Shown: positions 19,358-30,920, counted from the first letter of the stretch. The stretch: 64,000 nucleotides of DNA from Sabellastarte sp. h YS-2021 (GCA_964017235.1 OZ024936.1:90184537-90248536), one strand, 5' to 3'. Notes: generated by a model not told the origin, from the sequence alone. Made by a program: numbers and translations.

Positions 19358-21855
19358 ACATTGTGTTTTCTTCTATGCAATCTTATCTTTCTATGCCATT
19401 GGTCCAGCTTCTTGTAATAGTACGTCCTACTTCAAGTTGTTTCCTCTGCTGGGAGGTTATGTTTTTTGGTGCATCTGTGTGTCTGTTTGTTAGCCATGGT
19501 GTTCACGAATACACCAAAAGTATTGGATCAATCTTGTTGAAGTTTTTATTTGGATAGGGCCAAAGTAAAATTAGATTAAATTTCAGAAAATGTCCATATC
19601 GTATTCTGGTTACAAAAAAAAAAATCCTCCTTCATAGGTTCCATATTAAAAATATTTTTTGATGACTTTGCCAGTCTGGTTGATGTTACTCTAACAATAA
19701 TGAGTAGATCTTCCTGAAACGTTTTATATTGGCCAAAGTAGGAAGTAATTACATTTTGGAAAAGATGTGTGGATCTTTTTCTGGAAATGAACCCTGACAG
19801 AGGTTTGAGCTCTACGAGTACTTTCTAGTTTCTCAATGCATTCATCTTTTGGATGTCTTGTTTTTGTTCAGCAAAAAGACAAAAAAAAAAATGTCTTCCA
19901 CTGTTTTTATTGTTATTTATTTTTCAATATTCATACCATTTACTTGTGTGTAGAGTATTCAAATAAAATCTGTAAAGTGTTTCTCATGTTTTAATCTTAC
20001 AAGTCTAGCATTATTTTAATGGTGCAAGTATCTTGCAAAAAGCCTGACTTTATGGTGGTTATTCAAATAAAATCTGTAAAGTGTTTCTTGTGTTTTAATC
20101 TTACAAGTCTACCATTATTTTAATGGTGCAAGTATCTTGCAAAAAGTCTGACTTTATGGTGGTTAAACTTTAAAGTTGCGCACTCTGATTTTCGAGGAGA
20201 CACTAATCTTTGTGGTCTGTTACTAGCAGACACCAACAGGTTATCATTTTTGGTGGACATTTTGAATTTTAGTGTAATATATCTGAAAGGATGCCAGATA
20301 GAGCACTTTGGGCCAAAATTTTGGTCCAAAGAGTATGTGCAAAGGCATCTGCCCATCTTGACCAAAAAAACTGTTCTCCAACCACTTCTTGTGGCCAACT
20401 TGGATTTCTGCATAAAATGCAAAAAAAAAATAGTTGGTGCAAAATAGAGTAATTTCCGCCGAATAGGGTATATTCAAAGGTATCTGACCATTATTTGGAG
20501 AAAATTGATCTCCCGCCATGTTTGGCAGCCACAATAAAATTCTGCTTAAACACACAAATGTGTTGAACTTGGAAACAGTGTGAGATAGAGTAATATGGGC
20601 CAAATGTTTGGCTCGGTGGGGTTCATACCAATGCATGTGCCTGGTTTTTCTCTCTAAAATTCATTCTCCCAACCATTTTTGTCTGGCATCTAGAATTTCT
20701 GTATAAAATGCAAAAACACATTTACTGACACATTGTCTTGTGAAAAAAAGCAATTGTCTTTCTTTTATTGAGCAATTCTCCAGCTTAGTCCTACTTTTCC
20801 TTTAAATACATCTTGCATCGGGCCACTGTGCGTCATTGGTCTAGTTTCTTAAGCTTCTTTATATCCTATTTTCACATATTTCACTGGAGTGATGCCATGA
20901 ATCAGCTTTAGTGGCCAATAATAGAACATGTTAGAGATTCATGATTCGATTCTAGATGATTACTGCCCAGTTTGAAGCTGTCTTCATCTGATTGAAATTA
21001 GAGATACATGAATATTTACAAAAGAATAAACTGAAGCAAGAAACAAGGGAGGGAAAAAAACAAGGATTAATTGTGACGAAATGCTTACAGAAGAGACAGC
21101 TAAAAATTCAAATATGTTCTGTTGGAACGTTTGTCATGATGTGATGACTTTCAAAATTGAAAACTTAACATACTGTGGTTTGCTTGAGGCTTGTTCTTGG
21201 TGTGATAAAGACTTAAATAATGGACAACTTGAAATCCTGTGCAGTGTTAAACGATTGTGTTGTTGGATGAAGACTCACAGAATGGTCATCTTGATGCACT
21301 GTGGACTGTTTAAGGCTTATATTGATGGTACAAAGACTGAAAGAATTGTCAACATGATCAGTTTACATGCTGTTTGGATATGATGAGAATTACCCGAATG
21401 AACCACCTTGTATAGTTTTCTCTGTTAAAAGAGTTAAAAGTGAAATACTATGAACCATAAGTAAAGGAAGGAAACCAAATGATAAATCCAGAAATATCTT
21501 CCTCACATTGGAAATTCAGAGACACACTTGATCTGCATTAGAAAGTATTTTTGAGGCATTGTTTTACTGAAGGTCCTCATCATTTCTTTTTTAATGAGGA
21601 ACTTTGTTGTGAGTTATTGCTTTGTTTGTGAAGTGTGATTACATGCATGTATTTTAGTGAAGTAATTTTTTGTATTTATTGGACTATTTTTGTTTATTGT
21701 ACTTTTTTGTTTTGTGTGTTGTTTATGACAATCTTTATTTTTTTTAACTCCAAGCCCAGAAAGGTACATTTGTGGGACCTTTATGTGCACAAATCCCTGC
21801 ATGCCTTTTCACAAAACTTTTACCTCTCACAATGTCTCTTTTTTTTGCAACTAGT
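19358..21855. repeat. Intergenic repeats: 104-bp duplication and an S1-related array
   Basis: A 104-bp unit is repeated twice in tandem (19957-20060 and 20061-20165). From about 20230 to 20740 there are diverged units of the S1 type, with GATAGAGCA, AAAATTTTTGG-type and TTCTGCATAAAATGCAAAAA motifs. These explain the minus-strand open frames at 20120-20636. Near 19440-19500 is a GGGAGGTTATGTTTT dispersed repeat. 20750-21855 shows nothing recognisable. Confidence 0.55.
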
Positions 21856-22300
21856 AATATCCTCACATATATCAATTCTGTTAACACCTGGGCTTCTGGG
21901 GATTCCCCTTTAGCTCAGCTGGTTAAAGGGCTAGACTTGTGTTTATTTTTGTGTGTAATCCAAAGTCTGTGGGATCGTCTCACTGCAGAACTAATCAATA
22001 ATTTCTCCTCCCAACACATGTTGGACGCTTACAAGATTCCCCCCTCTCACAGCCAAGTGAGTAGAAGTGGAATAATGTAGTCCTGTAAGACCCAAGGACA
22101 GGTCTTTCCTATGGGGGATGGTATGTAATATTCTCGCATATATCAGTTCTGTTAACACCTGGGCTTCCCAGGATTCCCCTTTAGCTCAACTGGTTAAAGA
22201 GCAAGACTTGTGTTGATATCTGTGTGTAATCCAAAGTCCATGGGATCGACTTCCTGCAGAACCAATCATTAATTTCTCTCCTCCCAACACAATCTCCAGT
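21856..22300 (+). repeat. Two tandem tRNA-derived repeats
   Basis: Two units about 267-270 bp apart each start TAATAT(C/T)CTC(A/G)CATATATCA and carry a tRNA-like segment. The A box is perfect in the first (TAGCTCAGCTGG, 21911-21922) and has one change in the second (22182-22193). A stem GACTTGTG then pairs with a region CCAAAGTC, interrupted by about 20 bases. The B box is degenerate (GGGATCG). These are tRNA-derived SINE-like units, not working tRNA genes. Confidence 0.6.
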
Positions 22301-24522
22301 GGACTCTTTGCATGTTGTGTATTTACTGTATAATACCTAGATCACATTGTTTTGATCTGGCCTCTAGAGATACATACAGTCAAAAAAAAAGAAACATTGT
22401 TTTTGTTTTAACTCTTTTATTATTTAACACATTTCATGCTTTACTTGTGTTAATTAGGTTTAATAAGTTGGGATTCGTATTGTGAGTGGAGGGATATGTC
22501 ACACCTTTTTATCTCCCAATGGGCTTTATCCCGGGAGGGAGATTATGAAATGCATCCTGTGTGTGCTTGTGTATGTGCCTGCATCCGTTGGTCTAGTTTA
22601 TAGTGCATGCAGATTTCTCTAAAACTACCGTATTTACGCATTTCTTGTAAATTTCTTGTCGTAGTGGATAATTATGCCATTCAAATTTTTAAGGTATTTT
22701 TTTTTTCCTTTTGGTGGGAAGATAATTGAGTAATAGCACTTTTAGCACATTTGAGTAAATTGCTACTAACTCTAAAATTATTACATTTAGAGTATTTTGT
22801 CAGAATATGTTATTCAGCTTTTTTTGCCTTACCTACAAGATGGTATGTACTTCAGCACTCCAAAGCACTATACAAATGAGTAACGGCTATTTCCTTAATT
22901 TTTTCTAAATTGTTGAAAGAGTAAATGTCTAATATCTTCAAAAGTACTACACTTAAACTGTTCCTCCCCATATACTGTTTACCTACTTCAGCCATAACAG
23001 AGCAAGACTGCAGACCTGTAGCTCATTGCAAAGCTGAACAACAGCTAATGTAAGATTCTCACTGTTAAGTAAATCACTTGTAATTTAAAAACAATTTCAT
23101 ATAGAATATTTTGTTATTCACCTACATTTTGGTCAGCTATAACATAGCAAAATTGCAAACCTGTAGCTCATTGAATAGCTGGGCAATAGCTATTTTGAGA
23201 TTGCAATCACTTGTAAATTGAAAAGTATTGCATTGAAAGTATTTTATGGCAAGATGTTATGCATCTACTGATTGGTTCGATTTATGATGCGAAAAGTTTT
23301 TAAGCGTGCAATACCCACACATAATATCCATTTAAGGAATAAGGACAAGCTTATGAAGCTAAGTCATTTACGTGTTGTTACGACAGTATGGAAGAGTGAA
23401 ATGGACCACTTGTACTATTGCGTTTGTTTTAATGCATACCACGGCCTTTTATGTCCCCATGTTGTCTTTGTTAGTATTTTGTGTATTTACTATCATGACA
23501 GGAACTGAAGGGGTGTATTTTTTAGAACTCCCAACAGGATTCAGAATCCGAGTTATTTCCAGGTTGGACCTCTCATCACACTTCTGTATATTATCTCTAA
23601 ATGACCCTCTGCGTCATACATTTCAATTTTGTATTAACTTCACAGTTGTACACATAAAAGAATGCATTAATAGTTGTATCCTCTGGATAGCATCCAGTGG
23701 ACACTATGGAATACACATGATTAGGCCACGGCCACAGTGTGTAGAAATTTTCCTGTTACCTCCCCCAAGAGGCCAAGGTATAGTAGGTAGAGTTCTCAAA
23801 TTTGCAGGATATATTCATCGTTACAAAATCTTGACTGGGAAAATTTTTGGCCTCAATTTGAAAAAGAAGATGGCCGCGAGGGGTGTTTCATTGTCAGTCA
23901 TGATGCAGTGTGCAGAGATTTTCTCGTTACCCCCTGTAGAGCAAAAAGTATAATAGACACAGTTCTCAAGTTTGCAGGATACATTCATCATTACAAAAGC
24001 TTGCCTGGGACTATTTTTGGCTTCATTTTGAAAAAGTAGATGGTCACCACGGACATTTTTACCATGTCCTAGAGTTTTACAATGTGAAACCAACCTATAG
24101 GTAATCATGGGCTGGGAGTCTTTTAATGTGGTCATATTTGACCTTGGGCCCCTTATTCAAGGTGAAACGATGTGGATCCAGACAAGCCGGGATGTGTTAC
24201 GACCTGTGCTGGAAGTGTAACCGACTTCATTTTTCCAACTCAAAAATGTCCGTGATCCCCATCTCGGCCATCCGACCCTAGAGTGGTAGGGTCAGTTGTA
24301 GGGTCGGCTTCAGTGGAACACCCAGATAAGTTACAGGACATCTATACCTGTAAGTCTAGAGACAGGCCCAGGAGAATAGTTAGTCTCGGTCAGGGACACA
24401 GGTGTTAATTTTTTAAGCTGTATGGACTTAAAAATTGGCATCACTCAACTGTCACATAATGTATATTTTATAACATATATGTACATATATTTTTTTATTA
24501 AAGAAGGACAATAAATTTCAGC
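22301..24522. other. Intergenic DNA with diverged 170-bp tandem repeats
   Basis: Two units beginning AGTTCTCAA(A/G)TTTGCAGGATA lie at 23791 and 23961. A segment at 24060-24170 (GTGAAACCAACCTATAGG, ATCATGGGCTGGGA) belongs to the family repeated at 35730-35960. A GTCGG-rich end near 24280-24330 with GTGGAACACCC resembles one end of element E. The open frame at 23372-23953 runs into these repeats and has no domain. Confidence 0.5.
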
Positions 24523-24720
24523 TTTTATTGCGTTAATACACCTTACCTAGTGGACAGATGCATTTGTCCGGCGCCCTGCCGGTCACGCCAAACGTTAGAA
24601 AAAAACGTCCTGAGCTGGGCTCTGGTCGGGACCGGTAGTGTCCTGTTTACTCGCCAGGTGGCTGTATAGCCCGCCTGCCGGTGCACTGCGCATGCTCGCG
24701 CATGCGCTCTTCCTCTTTTT
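24523..24720 (+). repeat. Copy B left inverted terminal repeat
   Basis: Bases 24533-24720 are the reverse complement of 30697-30886 apart from ACACC versus ACC near the tip. It contains CGCGCATGCGCT (24697-24708), a match to the NRF1 palindrome, and a second TGCGCATGC just upstream. The E2F-like TTTGGCGCGAAA follows directly at 24722-24733. Confidence 0.9.
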
Positions 24721-24834
24721 GTTTGGCGCGAAAGGAGACAGTCAATTTTTTGACAGAGTTTTGTTATTGGAAATTATTATTTAGAACAGTTGTTTTGTGC
24801 TACGAATTTTGTGTAAAGTTATTAGTAAAGTATC

Positions 24835-26955
24835 ATGGCATCTCCAGGAAATCTTAAAGGGCAGAGGCGCGGCACGTGTGGCCATGCAATGGCTGCCTTT
24901 GACCTACACGAAAAGTGTGCCAGATGTCGGGACAAGAAAATGGGTGAGGATCCATGTGTTAAAGGTCTGGAATGTGTTATTTGTGAAGGTTTTAGTGATT
25001 CCCAGCGGGAGACTTTGTCTACCCCTGCTTATAAAATCCGTAAAGACAGAAAGTCTGGAGCTTTAGTTTCTCCTAAGGACGTTACTGTAATCAGCTCTGT
25101 GGAAATGGAAGGCCATGCTTCTCCTCCGTCTGCGCAGGTTTCTGCGCACGCACCTGCTCCATCCACTTCTTCTGATTCCTCTGTGTCGTTTGTGACTTCA
25201 GCTCAGTTAGAGGCTATGTCGGATAAATGGACAGAACATTTCGCGCGTTTTGAAGCGCTCTTGTCACGAGGAAATGTGTTCAGCATGCCTAAATCTTCTG
25301 CTACAGTTTCAGCTCACCCTGTCTTGTCTGATAAACCTTTCATTGATCCATCTGCCCGGCCTACCGGTCCGGTAGTGAACCCGGCAGAGCAGGATCTTAA
25401 GGTGACAAAAACTGATGCCAAAAAGAAAAAGGCTTCTAAGCCTAAGACTGTGAAAGCTAAAAGCACTAGTAGTGCTCAGCCGGTGCCTGCTGCCACCATC
25501 CCCGGTCCGGGCGATGCTGTGCAGGAACCGGTCTTCCAACCTGTTTCATCTTTTGACACCTCTCTTGCCGATCAGACAGTTCAAGCTACCGGTCAAAGTG
25601 CTTCCAGGATATCTTCCGGCCCTCAGGCCGTTCATGAATCTTTTGTTACCGGTCCTGATGTGGGATATGATGTGGCACCTAGTTCTCTTGCCGGTGCCGG
25701 TTCCAACCCCCTACCGGAGCAAGTTTACCGGGATCCTCCGGTACAGGATATCTCTGATGACGGACTCTCTGATGAAGATAATTCTTTGGTTGAAGAGGGT
25801 GAAGTGTCTTCAGATAACTTAGAAAAACAAGAACAAACTGAAGATATGACATTTAGGGAGACTGTGAGGTCTGTGCGTTCGTTTATGGACTGGGACTATA
25901 TCCCGGTGTTTGAAAGCGACCTAGCTGAGCCCGACAAGTCAAACAACCCCTGGAGGGGCAAGCACCCCAGGAAGCCTGCTCGTATATCAGTAGCCATGCA
26001 GCCGGACGATTGGCTTTGCCAAAAGTTAGAGAAACTTAATACCACAGTGGCTGAAGGATACCCTTCGAGAGCGCATGATTCTGCAGGTCTTAAAAAGGAT
26101 CAATTTATAAAGATTCCTAAGTCACAAGGCAGATGGTATCAAATGCACACCCTAAAACAAGATGGTCCGCACCGACCAGGAAAAAGCCTGTTTAGCTGGA
26201 GCAACGGTGAGGCTAAGGTCAACTCACAGTTTCCAAGGATTGTGAAGGCATCTTATCCACCCTCTGGCCCACCTTCCAGGCCCATTTCCCAGGAGTACCT
26301 GCTAAGGTGGGAGCGTTGTGCTCGGGAAGGAAGCTACGTTGTTAACAGCGCCGCTGGATTTAATCGCTGTGCTTTTGAGCTACAGGAGAGAATTGCTTCA
26401 AATGTGTCTTTTTTGTGCGGCAAACTCAACAAGGGAAAAGCACCTAAGGACGTTTCCGAATCTCTTAGAGACATTAAAGACTTGCTAGCCTTCCACCAGA
26501 ACGTTTCCATGGCTATGGGAACGGCATTGCAGCACTTGGCGGACAGTTTGTTTGTCCATTTAGCAAACCTCATTCTTCTCCGCCGTGACTCATATTTAGA
26601 GTTTGTAAAACCAGGAATCAAGCCAGACCCTTGGAATCTTCTTAGGAACGCTCCCATGTTTGGTTATGGCCTATTTCCGGACTCGGTGCTGGGTGCTGAT
26701 GAACAGGATGTTATTAAGCACGAGTCCACCGGAGTCGCTCCAGGACCCGGTCCGGGTGCCTCTCAGCTCTCCAATTGGAGAGGGAATTTTAGATATAAGC
26801 CATATGATAGGAAAGACTCGCAGAGACGCACTGAATCTTCTGAACAAGAGCTCCAACCATGGAGGCAGTTCTCCAGGAATAGAGGTAGAGGACGAGCACG
26901 GGGCAGAGCAAACTCTCGTTTCTCTAAATCCTGTGGCTTTAAGCCATATAAATGA
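24835..26955 (+). CDS. DIRS Gag-like protein (copy B)
   Basis: This is an open frame of 706 residues from ATG 24835. It shares with copy A the N-terminal cysteine module (CGHAMAAFD, KCARCRDK, CVICEG), a long S/T/P/A/V-rich middle, the central block (WLCQKLEKLN, EGYPSRA, DQFIKIPK, WYQM) and the helical part ending FVHLANLILLRRDSYLEF. A Lys-rich patch (KKKKASKPKTVKAKS) lies near residue 195. The C-terminus is RG-rich (NRGRGRARGRAN), typical of RNA-binding tails. It ends AAA-TGA-CAA-TCA. Unlike copy A, the gag frame after the stop closes after 18 codons, and the cysteine-rich module is in the next frame. Confidence 0.87.
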   Translation: MASPGNLKGQRRGTCGHAMAAFDLHEKCARCRDKKMGEDPCVKGLECVICEGFSDSQRETLSTPAYKIRKDRKSGALVSPKDVTVISSVEMEGHASPPSAQVSAHAPAPSTSSDSSVSFVTSAQLEAMSDKWTEHFARFEALLSRGNVFSMPKSSATVSAHPVLSDKPFIDPSARPTGPVVNPAEQDLKVTKTDAKKKKASKPKTVKAKSTSSAQPVPAATIPGPGDAVQEPVFQPVSSFDTSLADQTVQATGQSASRISSGPQAVHESFVTGPDVGYDVAPSSLAGAGSNPLPEQVYRDPPVQDISDDGLSDEDNSLVEEGEVSSDNLEKQEQTEDMTFRETVRSVRSFMDWDYIPVFESDLAEPDKSNNPWRGKHPRKPARISVAMQPDDWLCQKLEKLNTTVAEGYPSRAHDSAGLKKDQFIKIPKSQGRWYQMHTLKQDGPHRPGKSLFSWSNGEAKVNSQFPRIVKASYPPSGPPSRPISQEYLLRWERCAREGSYVVNSAAGFNRCAFELQERIASNVSFLCGKLNKGKAPKDVSESLRDIKDLLAFHQNVSMAMGTALQHLADSLFVHLANLILLRRDSYLEFVKPGIKPDPWNLLRNAPMFGYGLFPDSVLGADEQDVIKHESTGVAPGPGPGASQLSNWRGNFRYKPYDRKDSQRRTESSEQELQPWRQFSRNRGRGRARGRANSRFSKSCGFKPYK

Positions 26956-27059
26956 CAATCACAGTTCTACAACCCAGCAGGTTCTCAGTGCTCCGGGTTT
27001 GAAAGTAAGTAAAGCAAAGTGGTCCTCTAGAACAGACTTTAAATTCTCAGAGTTGCAAA

Positions 27060-27260
27060 CAGAATGTGTCATGCGTAGGTGTTGTAATTCCTGTTCTTTC
27101 TGTAACTTCTCCCGGGCAGCCGCAAAAGAAAGGCCTAAGACCCGGTCTTTGTCAGAAAAGAATAAAGCTTGTAGAAGGTGTTTCTTGTGTAAATCATTGT
27201 CTTTTTGCCCCATCTGTTCAAAATGCCCCACATGTTGTCACAGAGACCAGTGTTGGGGGA
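27060..27260 (+). pseudogene. Cysteine-rich module of copy B, out of the gag frame
   Basis: CCNSCSFC, ACRRCFLCKSLSFCPICSKC and CPTCCH are encoded in frame +1 relative to gag. The module is in the same position and phase relative to the RT frame as in copy A. Cysteine codons are kept while third positions vary (TGT/TGC). The link to gag appears lost through an indel between 26956 and 27060. Confidence 0.45.
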
Positions 27261-29272
27261 AGGCTTCAGAACTTCTGGCAAGTTTGGCAAAAGTTGGGTT
27301 CAAATCCCAGGGTAGTGTCAGTTCTGAAGGACGGGTATTCTCTTCCATTCAGGGAAAGGCCACATCTCAGCCGCTTTCCCTTGGTTGTGAGCAAGTACGC
27401 AAATCCCACCAAAAGCAAGGCCCTCGTGGCAGCTCTATCCGACCTAAGACAAAAACAAGCAGTGGAAAAGGTGGTTGTCCAGTCTTCCCTGGCTTTTTAC
27501 AACCGACTTTTTCTGGTCCCAAAACCCAATGGGAAATGGAGACCAATTCTGGATCTAAGCAAACTCAATCTTTTCCTAGCCACCGGCACTTTCAAGATGG
27601 AAACCCCGGAGACAATTCGTTTGTCTCTGCAAAAAGGGGAATGGGTCACGTCGCTGGATTTCAGCGACGCCTACTTCCACATTCCCATAGCTCAAAGGTC
27701 CAGGAAATTTCTAAGATTTCACCTAAACAAGGTCAGTTTTCAGTTCACTTCCCTTCCCTTTGGTCTGGCCACGGCTCCCTTGGAGTTCACCAAAGTGGTC
27801 AAAGAGGTCAAGTTGATAGCTCAAGCCCGATCCACCAGTACCTCGACGACTGGTTGTTACGAGCCCCTTCCCAGGCAACTTGCCTACAACATACCCGGAT
27901 CCTCTTGGACCTGTGTCAAGAGTTGGGTTGGTTGGTAAACATGCAAAAATCAGAGCTGGTTCCCCAACAAGTTTTCAACTTCGTCGGTTACCGGTTCGAC
28001 CTGTTGACCGGTCGAGTCTTACCCACTCAGGACCGGTGGTCAACTCTCAAACAGAAGGTGCAGTTCATCAAGAACAGGAGTTCTTGCACCATCCGGTAGT
28101 TCATGTCTCTGATAGGTCTTCTGACTGCCACAGAGAAGCAAGTTTGGTCAGGGCGCCTTCATATGAGGCCTATTCAGTGGCACTTGAAACGCCATTGGCA
28201 TGTACCGGAAATCCTAGAGAAGGTGATTCCGGTGCCCGTGTCACTCCATCCTCATTTAGATTGGTGGCTGGAAGAAGAAAACGTGCTTCGGGGTCAATTT
28301 TTGCATCCGCTTCAGCACGCTCTACAAGTCTTTACAGACGCTTCAAACGAAGGTTGGGGCGCTCACTTAGGAGACTCCACTGCAAGAGGCGTTTGGTCAG
28401 AGCAAGAACAAAGACTTCACATAAATTTTCTGGAGCTCAAAGCTGTCTATCTGGCCCTAAAGAGCTTCGAGCATCTTTGTCGGGATCAAATTGTTCTGAT
28501 TGCCACAGACAATACAACGGTGGTCTCTTACATCAACAAGGAAGGGGGTATGAGATCAGGCTCTCTTTGTGCCCTCCTGTGGAGAATTCTGACCTGGTGC
28601 CACTCCAAGGGAATAGTCCTGAGGGCCCGGCACATTCCGGGTCGCTTGAATGTGATAGCCGACAAGCTGTCGAGACACAATCAGGTGATTCAAACAGAGT
28701 GGTGTCTGGATCCACAGGTGTTCGGTCAGTTGTGCTCCAAGTGGTACCTTCCTCGAGTAGACTTGTTTGCCACCAGTTTCAATCACAAACTCCCCAGGTT
28801 TGTTTCTCCGGTTCCGGATCAGAAGGCCTGGGCAGTGGACGCCCTAAGTCTATCATGGGAGAACCTGGACGTGTATGCCTTTCCTCCAGTATCTCTTCTC
28901 AACCAGGTGGTCTCCAAGATGGTGGATCAAGGTTTTCTCAGAATGATTCTAGTGGCTCCGGGATGGCCGAACATGCCCTGGTTCTGGGACCTAGTAAGGC
29001 TTTCAGTTCAGGTGCCCTATCAGCTCCCACTTCAGAGGAACTTGGTGACTCAACCGTTCAACGGGGTTCTTCACCGGAACCTCAGCAATCTGAACCTACA
29101 TGCTTGGCTCCTCGAGCCTGCTCCATCAAGCAACAAGGTTTCACTAAGGAAGTGGCAACACGAATTGAGGCTCCTCAGAGACTCTCAACCAGAGCCGTGT
29201 ATAAATCAAAGTGGGCCATTTTTGTTAAATGGTGCGATTCGCATGAGGTGGACTTCAGGTCGCCCTCTATAA
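27066..29272 (+). pseudogene. Copy B RT / RNase H / methyltransferase-like frame, disrupted
   Basis: The domain order matches copy A: RT with SLDFSDAYFHIPI and LPFGLATAP, then QYLDDWL. RNase H follows with FTDASNEGWGAHL, ATDNTTVVSYIN and HIPGRLNVIADKLSR, then VDLFATSFNHKLPRF and APGWPNMPW. A 10-bp deletion relative to copy A near 27825-27835 shifts the frame just before YLDD. A TAG at 28097-28099 replaces a Lys codon before FMSLIGLL. The remaining 3' part (28103-29272) is open. The RT cannot be made as one protein from this copy. Confidence 0.88.
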
Positions 29273-30177
29273 GCCAAATCGCGGAATTTCTTTTGTATCT
29301 GTTCAAAGAAAGAAACCTGCAGCCTAGCACAATAGAGGGCTATAGAACTGCTATTGCGGACATGGTGGGCAACGATAGGTTAGCCATTAGTAAGGATGAG
29401 AACCTATCCCGTCTTTTGGACAGTTTTCACAGGGATAAACCCAAAGGCAGGAGGGGCATCCTTTCTTGGAATCTTTCATTGGTGCTCCATCAGTTGACTA
29501 AGGCTCCCTTTGAGCCCCTGCGGAAAGCCTCACTTAAGCACTTGACTTTTAAGACGGTTTTCCTGTTAGCTTTGGGTTCAGGCAAGAGGCGTAGTGAGAT
29601 TCATGCCTGGCTTTTCAAGAATATCAGACACCAGGAGAATTGGACTCAAGTATCTTTTTATCCTTCTCCCAGCTTCATTTCCAAGAACCAGTTGGCTAAG
29701 GAAGGTTCAGCCTCGGTGGCTCCGGTGGTTATCCCTGCCTTAGCTCCCTCATTGGACAGGTCCCTTAAAGAGGATAAGTCCCTCTGTCCTGTCAGAGCCT
29801 TGCGCTACTATCTAGATAGAACCAAGAACATTCGAGTGGGTAAGGAGTTGGTTTTTGTATCCTTCCGCCTGGGTTTTCAGAAGGATATCGTCCCAGCTAC
29901 AATTTCTTCTTGGATCAAGCAGACAGTTCTCTTGTGTTATCAGCTGTCAGATGAAGAGGCCCAAAACCTTCATCAAGTGAGAGCTCATGATGTCCGGGCT
30001 TTTGCAGCGTCTAAGGCTTTTCAGGGAGGGGTCTCGTTGGACCAGATCCTCTCAGCCTGTCACTGGAAAGCTCACAACATTTTCACACAGTTTTACCTCA
30101 AGGACTTGGCTTGGGCTGATTCCGAGCTTTACCATTTGGGTCCCATTGTGGCTGCTCAGCAAGTCCACAGGGATTAG
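28855..30177 (+). CDS. DIRS tyrosine recombinase (copy B)
   Basis: The frame is open from 27880, but the first ATG is at 28855, giving 440 residues. The catalytic motifs are all present: SGKRRSEIHAW, AHDVRAFAAS, CHWKAHN and FTQFYLKD (nucleophile Tyr). It aligns without gaps to copy A over the last 300 residues and ends GPIVAAQQVH. It overlaps the 3' part of the RT frame in the same relative phase as in A. It could act on its own ends or on those of related copies. The start codon is uncertain. Confidence 0.85.
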   Translation: MGEPGRVCLSSSISSQPGGLQDGGSRFSQNDSSGSGMAEHALVLGPSKAFSSGALSAPTSEELGDSTVQRGSSPEPQQSEPTCLAPRACSIKQQGFTKEVATRIEAPQRLSTRAVYKSKWAIFVKWCDSHEVDFRSPSISQIAEFLLYLFKERNLQPSTIEGYRTAIADMVGNDRLAISKDENLSRLLDSFHRDKPKGRRGILSWNLSLVLHQLTKAPFEPLRKASLKHLTFKTVFLLALGSGKRRSEIHAWLFKNIRHQENWTQVSFYPSPSFISKNQLAKEGSASVAPVVIPALAPSLDRSLKEDKSLCPVRALRYYLDRTKNIRVGKELVFVSFRLGFQKDIVPATISSWIKQTVLLCYQLSDEEAQNLHQVRAHDVRAFAASKAFQGGVSLDQILSACHWKAHNIFTQFYLKDLAWADSELYHLGPIVAAQQVHRD

Positions 30178-30534
30178 CTTGGGGTTGTTCATGATGTGTA
30201 CTTATGTATATATATGAAAAAAAAAAGAAAAAAAAGGGGGCTCTTGGATGGCCATGATCCCAAGTGGTTCCAGGGGTTCCCCCGGTATTCCTTGGTCCTG
30301 ACTTCTTTCCTCTACTTGGTATCGTATCTTTTTCCCCTCTCTCTGCCTGTGCACTTCGTTGGAGTTTTGGCACAGTTTCCTTCAAAAGGAAGGGGGGGTG
30401 GGGGGGTGGGGGGGGGTGACAGAGGTGTTCCTAGGGTAGGTTTATTTAACCTTTACCGGGTCCACTTCAAGAGATATCAAGAAAGTTGGGGAGTTCCCCT
30501 TGTGGCTACCCACCATCCACTGGGTAGTTATTCT
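30178..30534 (+). other. Copy B 3' untranslated region
   Basis: Non-coding. It has an A-rich tract (30217-30235), a G-rich run at about 30390-30417 and a pyrimidine-rich stretch between. These are in the same order as in copy A (A-tract, then G-run, then ICR). Confidence 0.65.
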
Positions 30535-30630
30535 GCATCTGTCCACTAGGTAAGGTGTATTAACGCAATAAAATAGAAAATTTAATAGTAAATTAAATTT
30601 TTATAAGTTAATACCTTACCTAGTGGACAG
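30535..30630 (+). repeat. Copy B internal complementary region
   Basis: Bases 30535-30573 are the exact complement of the left tip (24523-24561). Bases 30574-30630 are the exact complement of the right tip (30860-30916). AATAAA lies at 30567-30572, across the junction side. Confidence 0.93.
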
Positions 30631-30696
30631 GGGGAGTCCCACCCTACCTTCCCCGCTATTCTAAGCCAAAGGGGGTTTTTCTCTAAGGTAGACAAT

Positions 30697-30916
30697 AAAA
30701 AGAGGAAGAGCGCATGCGCGAGCATGCGCAGTGCACCGGCAGGCGGGCTATACAGCCACCTGGCGAGTAAACAGGACACTACCGGTCCCGACCAGAGCCC
30801 AGCTCAGGACGTTTTTTTCTAACGTTTGGCGTGACCGGCAGGGCGCCGGACAAATGCATCTGTCCACTAGGTAAGGTATTAACTTATAAAAATTTAATTT
30901 ACTATTAAATTTTCTA
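30697..30916 (-). repeat. Copy B right inverted terminal repeat and tip
   Basis: This mirrors the left ITR. The AT-rich outer 30 bases (ending TTTTCTA at 30916) are unique to this tip and matched only by the ICR. TTTT follows at 30917-30920. Confidence 0.9.
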
Positions 30917-30920
30917 TTTT

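Larger units (their letters stand above)
24523..30916 (+). mobile_element. DIRS copy B: tyrosine-recombinase retrotransposon with broken RT
   Basis: This 6394-bp element has ITRs (24523-24720 and 30697-30916) that match almost perfectly and an ICR at 30535-30630 that matches both tips exactly. gag and YR are open. The RT has a 10-bp deletion and a stop. Its ITR sequence differs from that of copies A and C (CTTACCTAGTGGACAG for CTATCCAATGGACAA), so it belongs to another family of the same lineage. TTTT follows the right tip. Matching ITRs suggest a recent insertion. Confidence 0.92.

Noticed and set aside
21903..22290. Functional tRNA genes
   Set aside because: A boxes are good but the B boxes are degenerate and the anticodon arm is interrupted; treated as tRNA-derived repeats.
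23372..23953. 193-codon open frame
   Set aside because: Its 3' half is a dispersed repeat and the rest has no recognisable domain.
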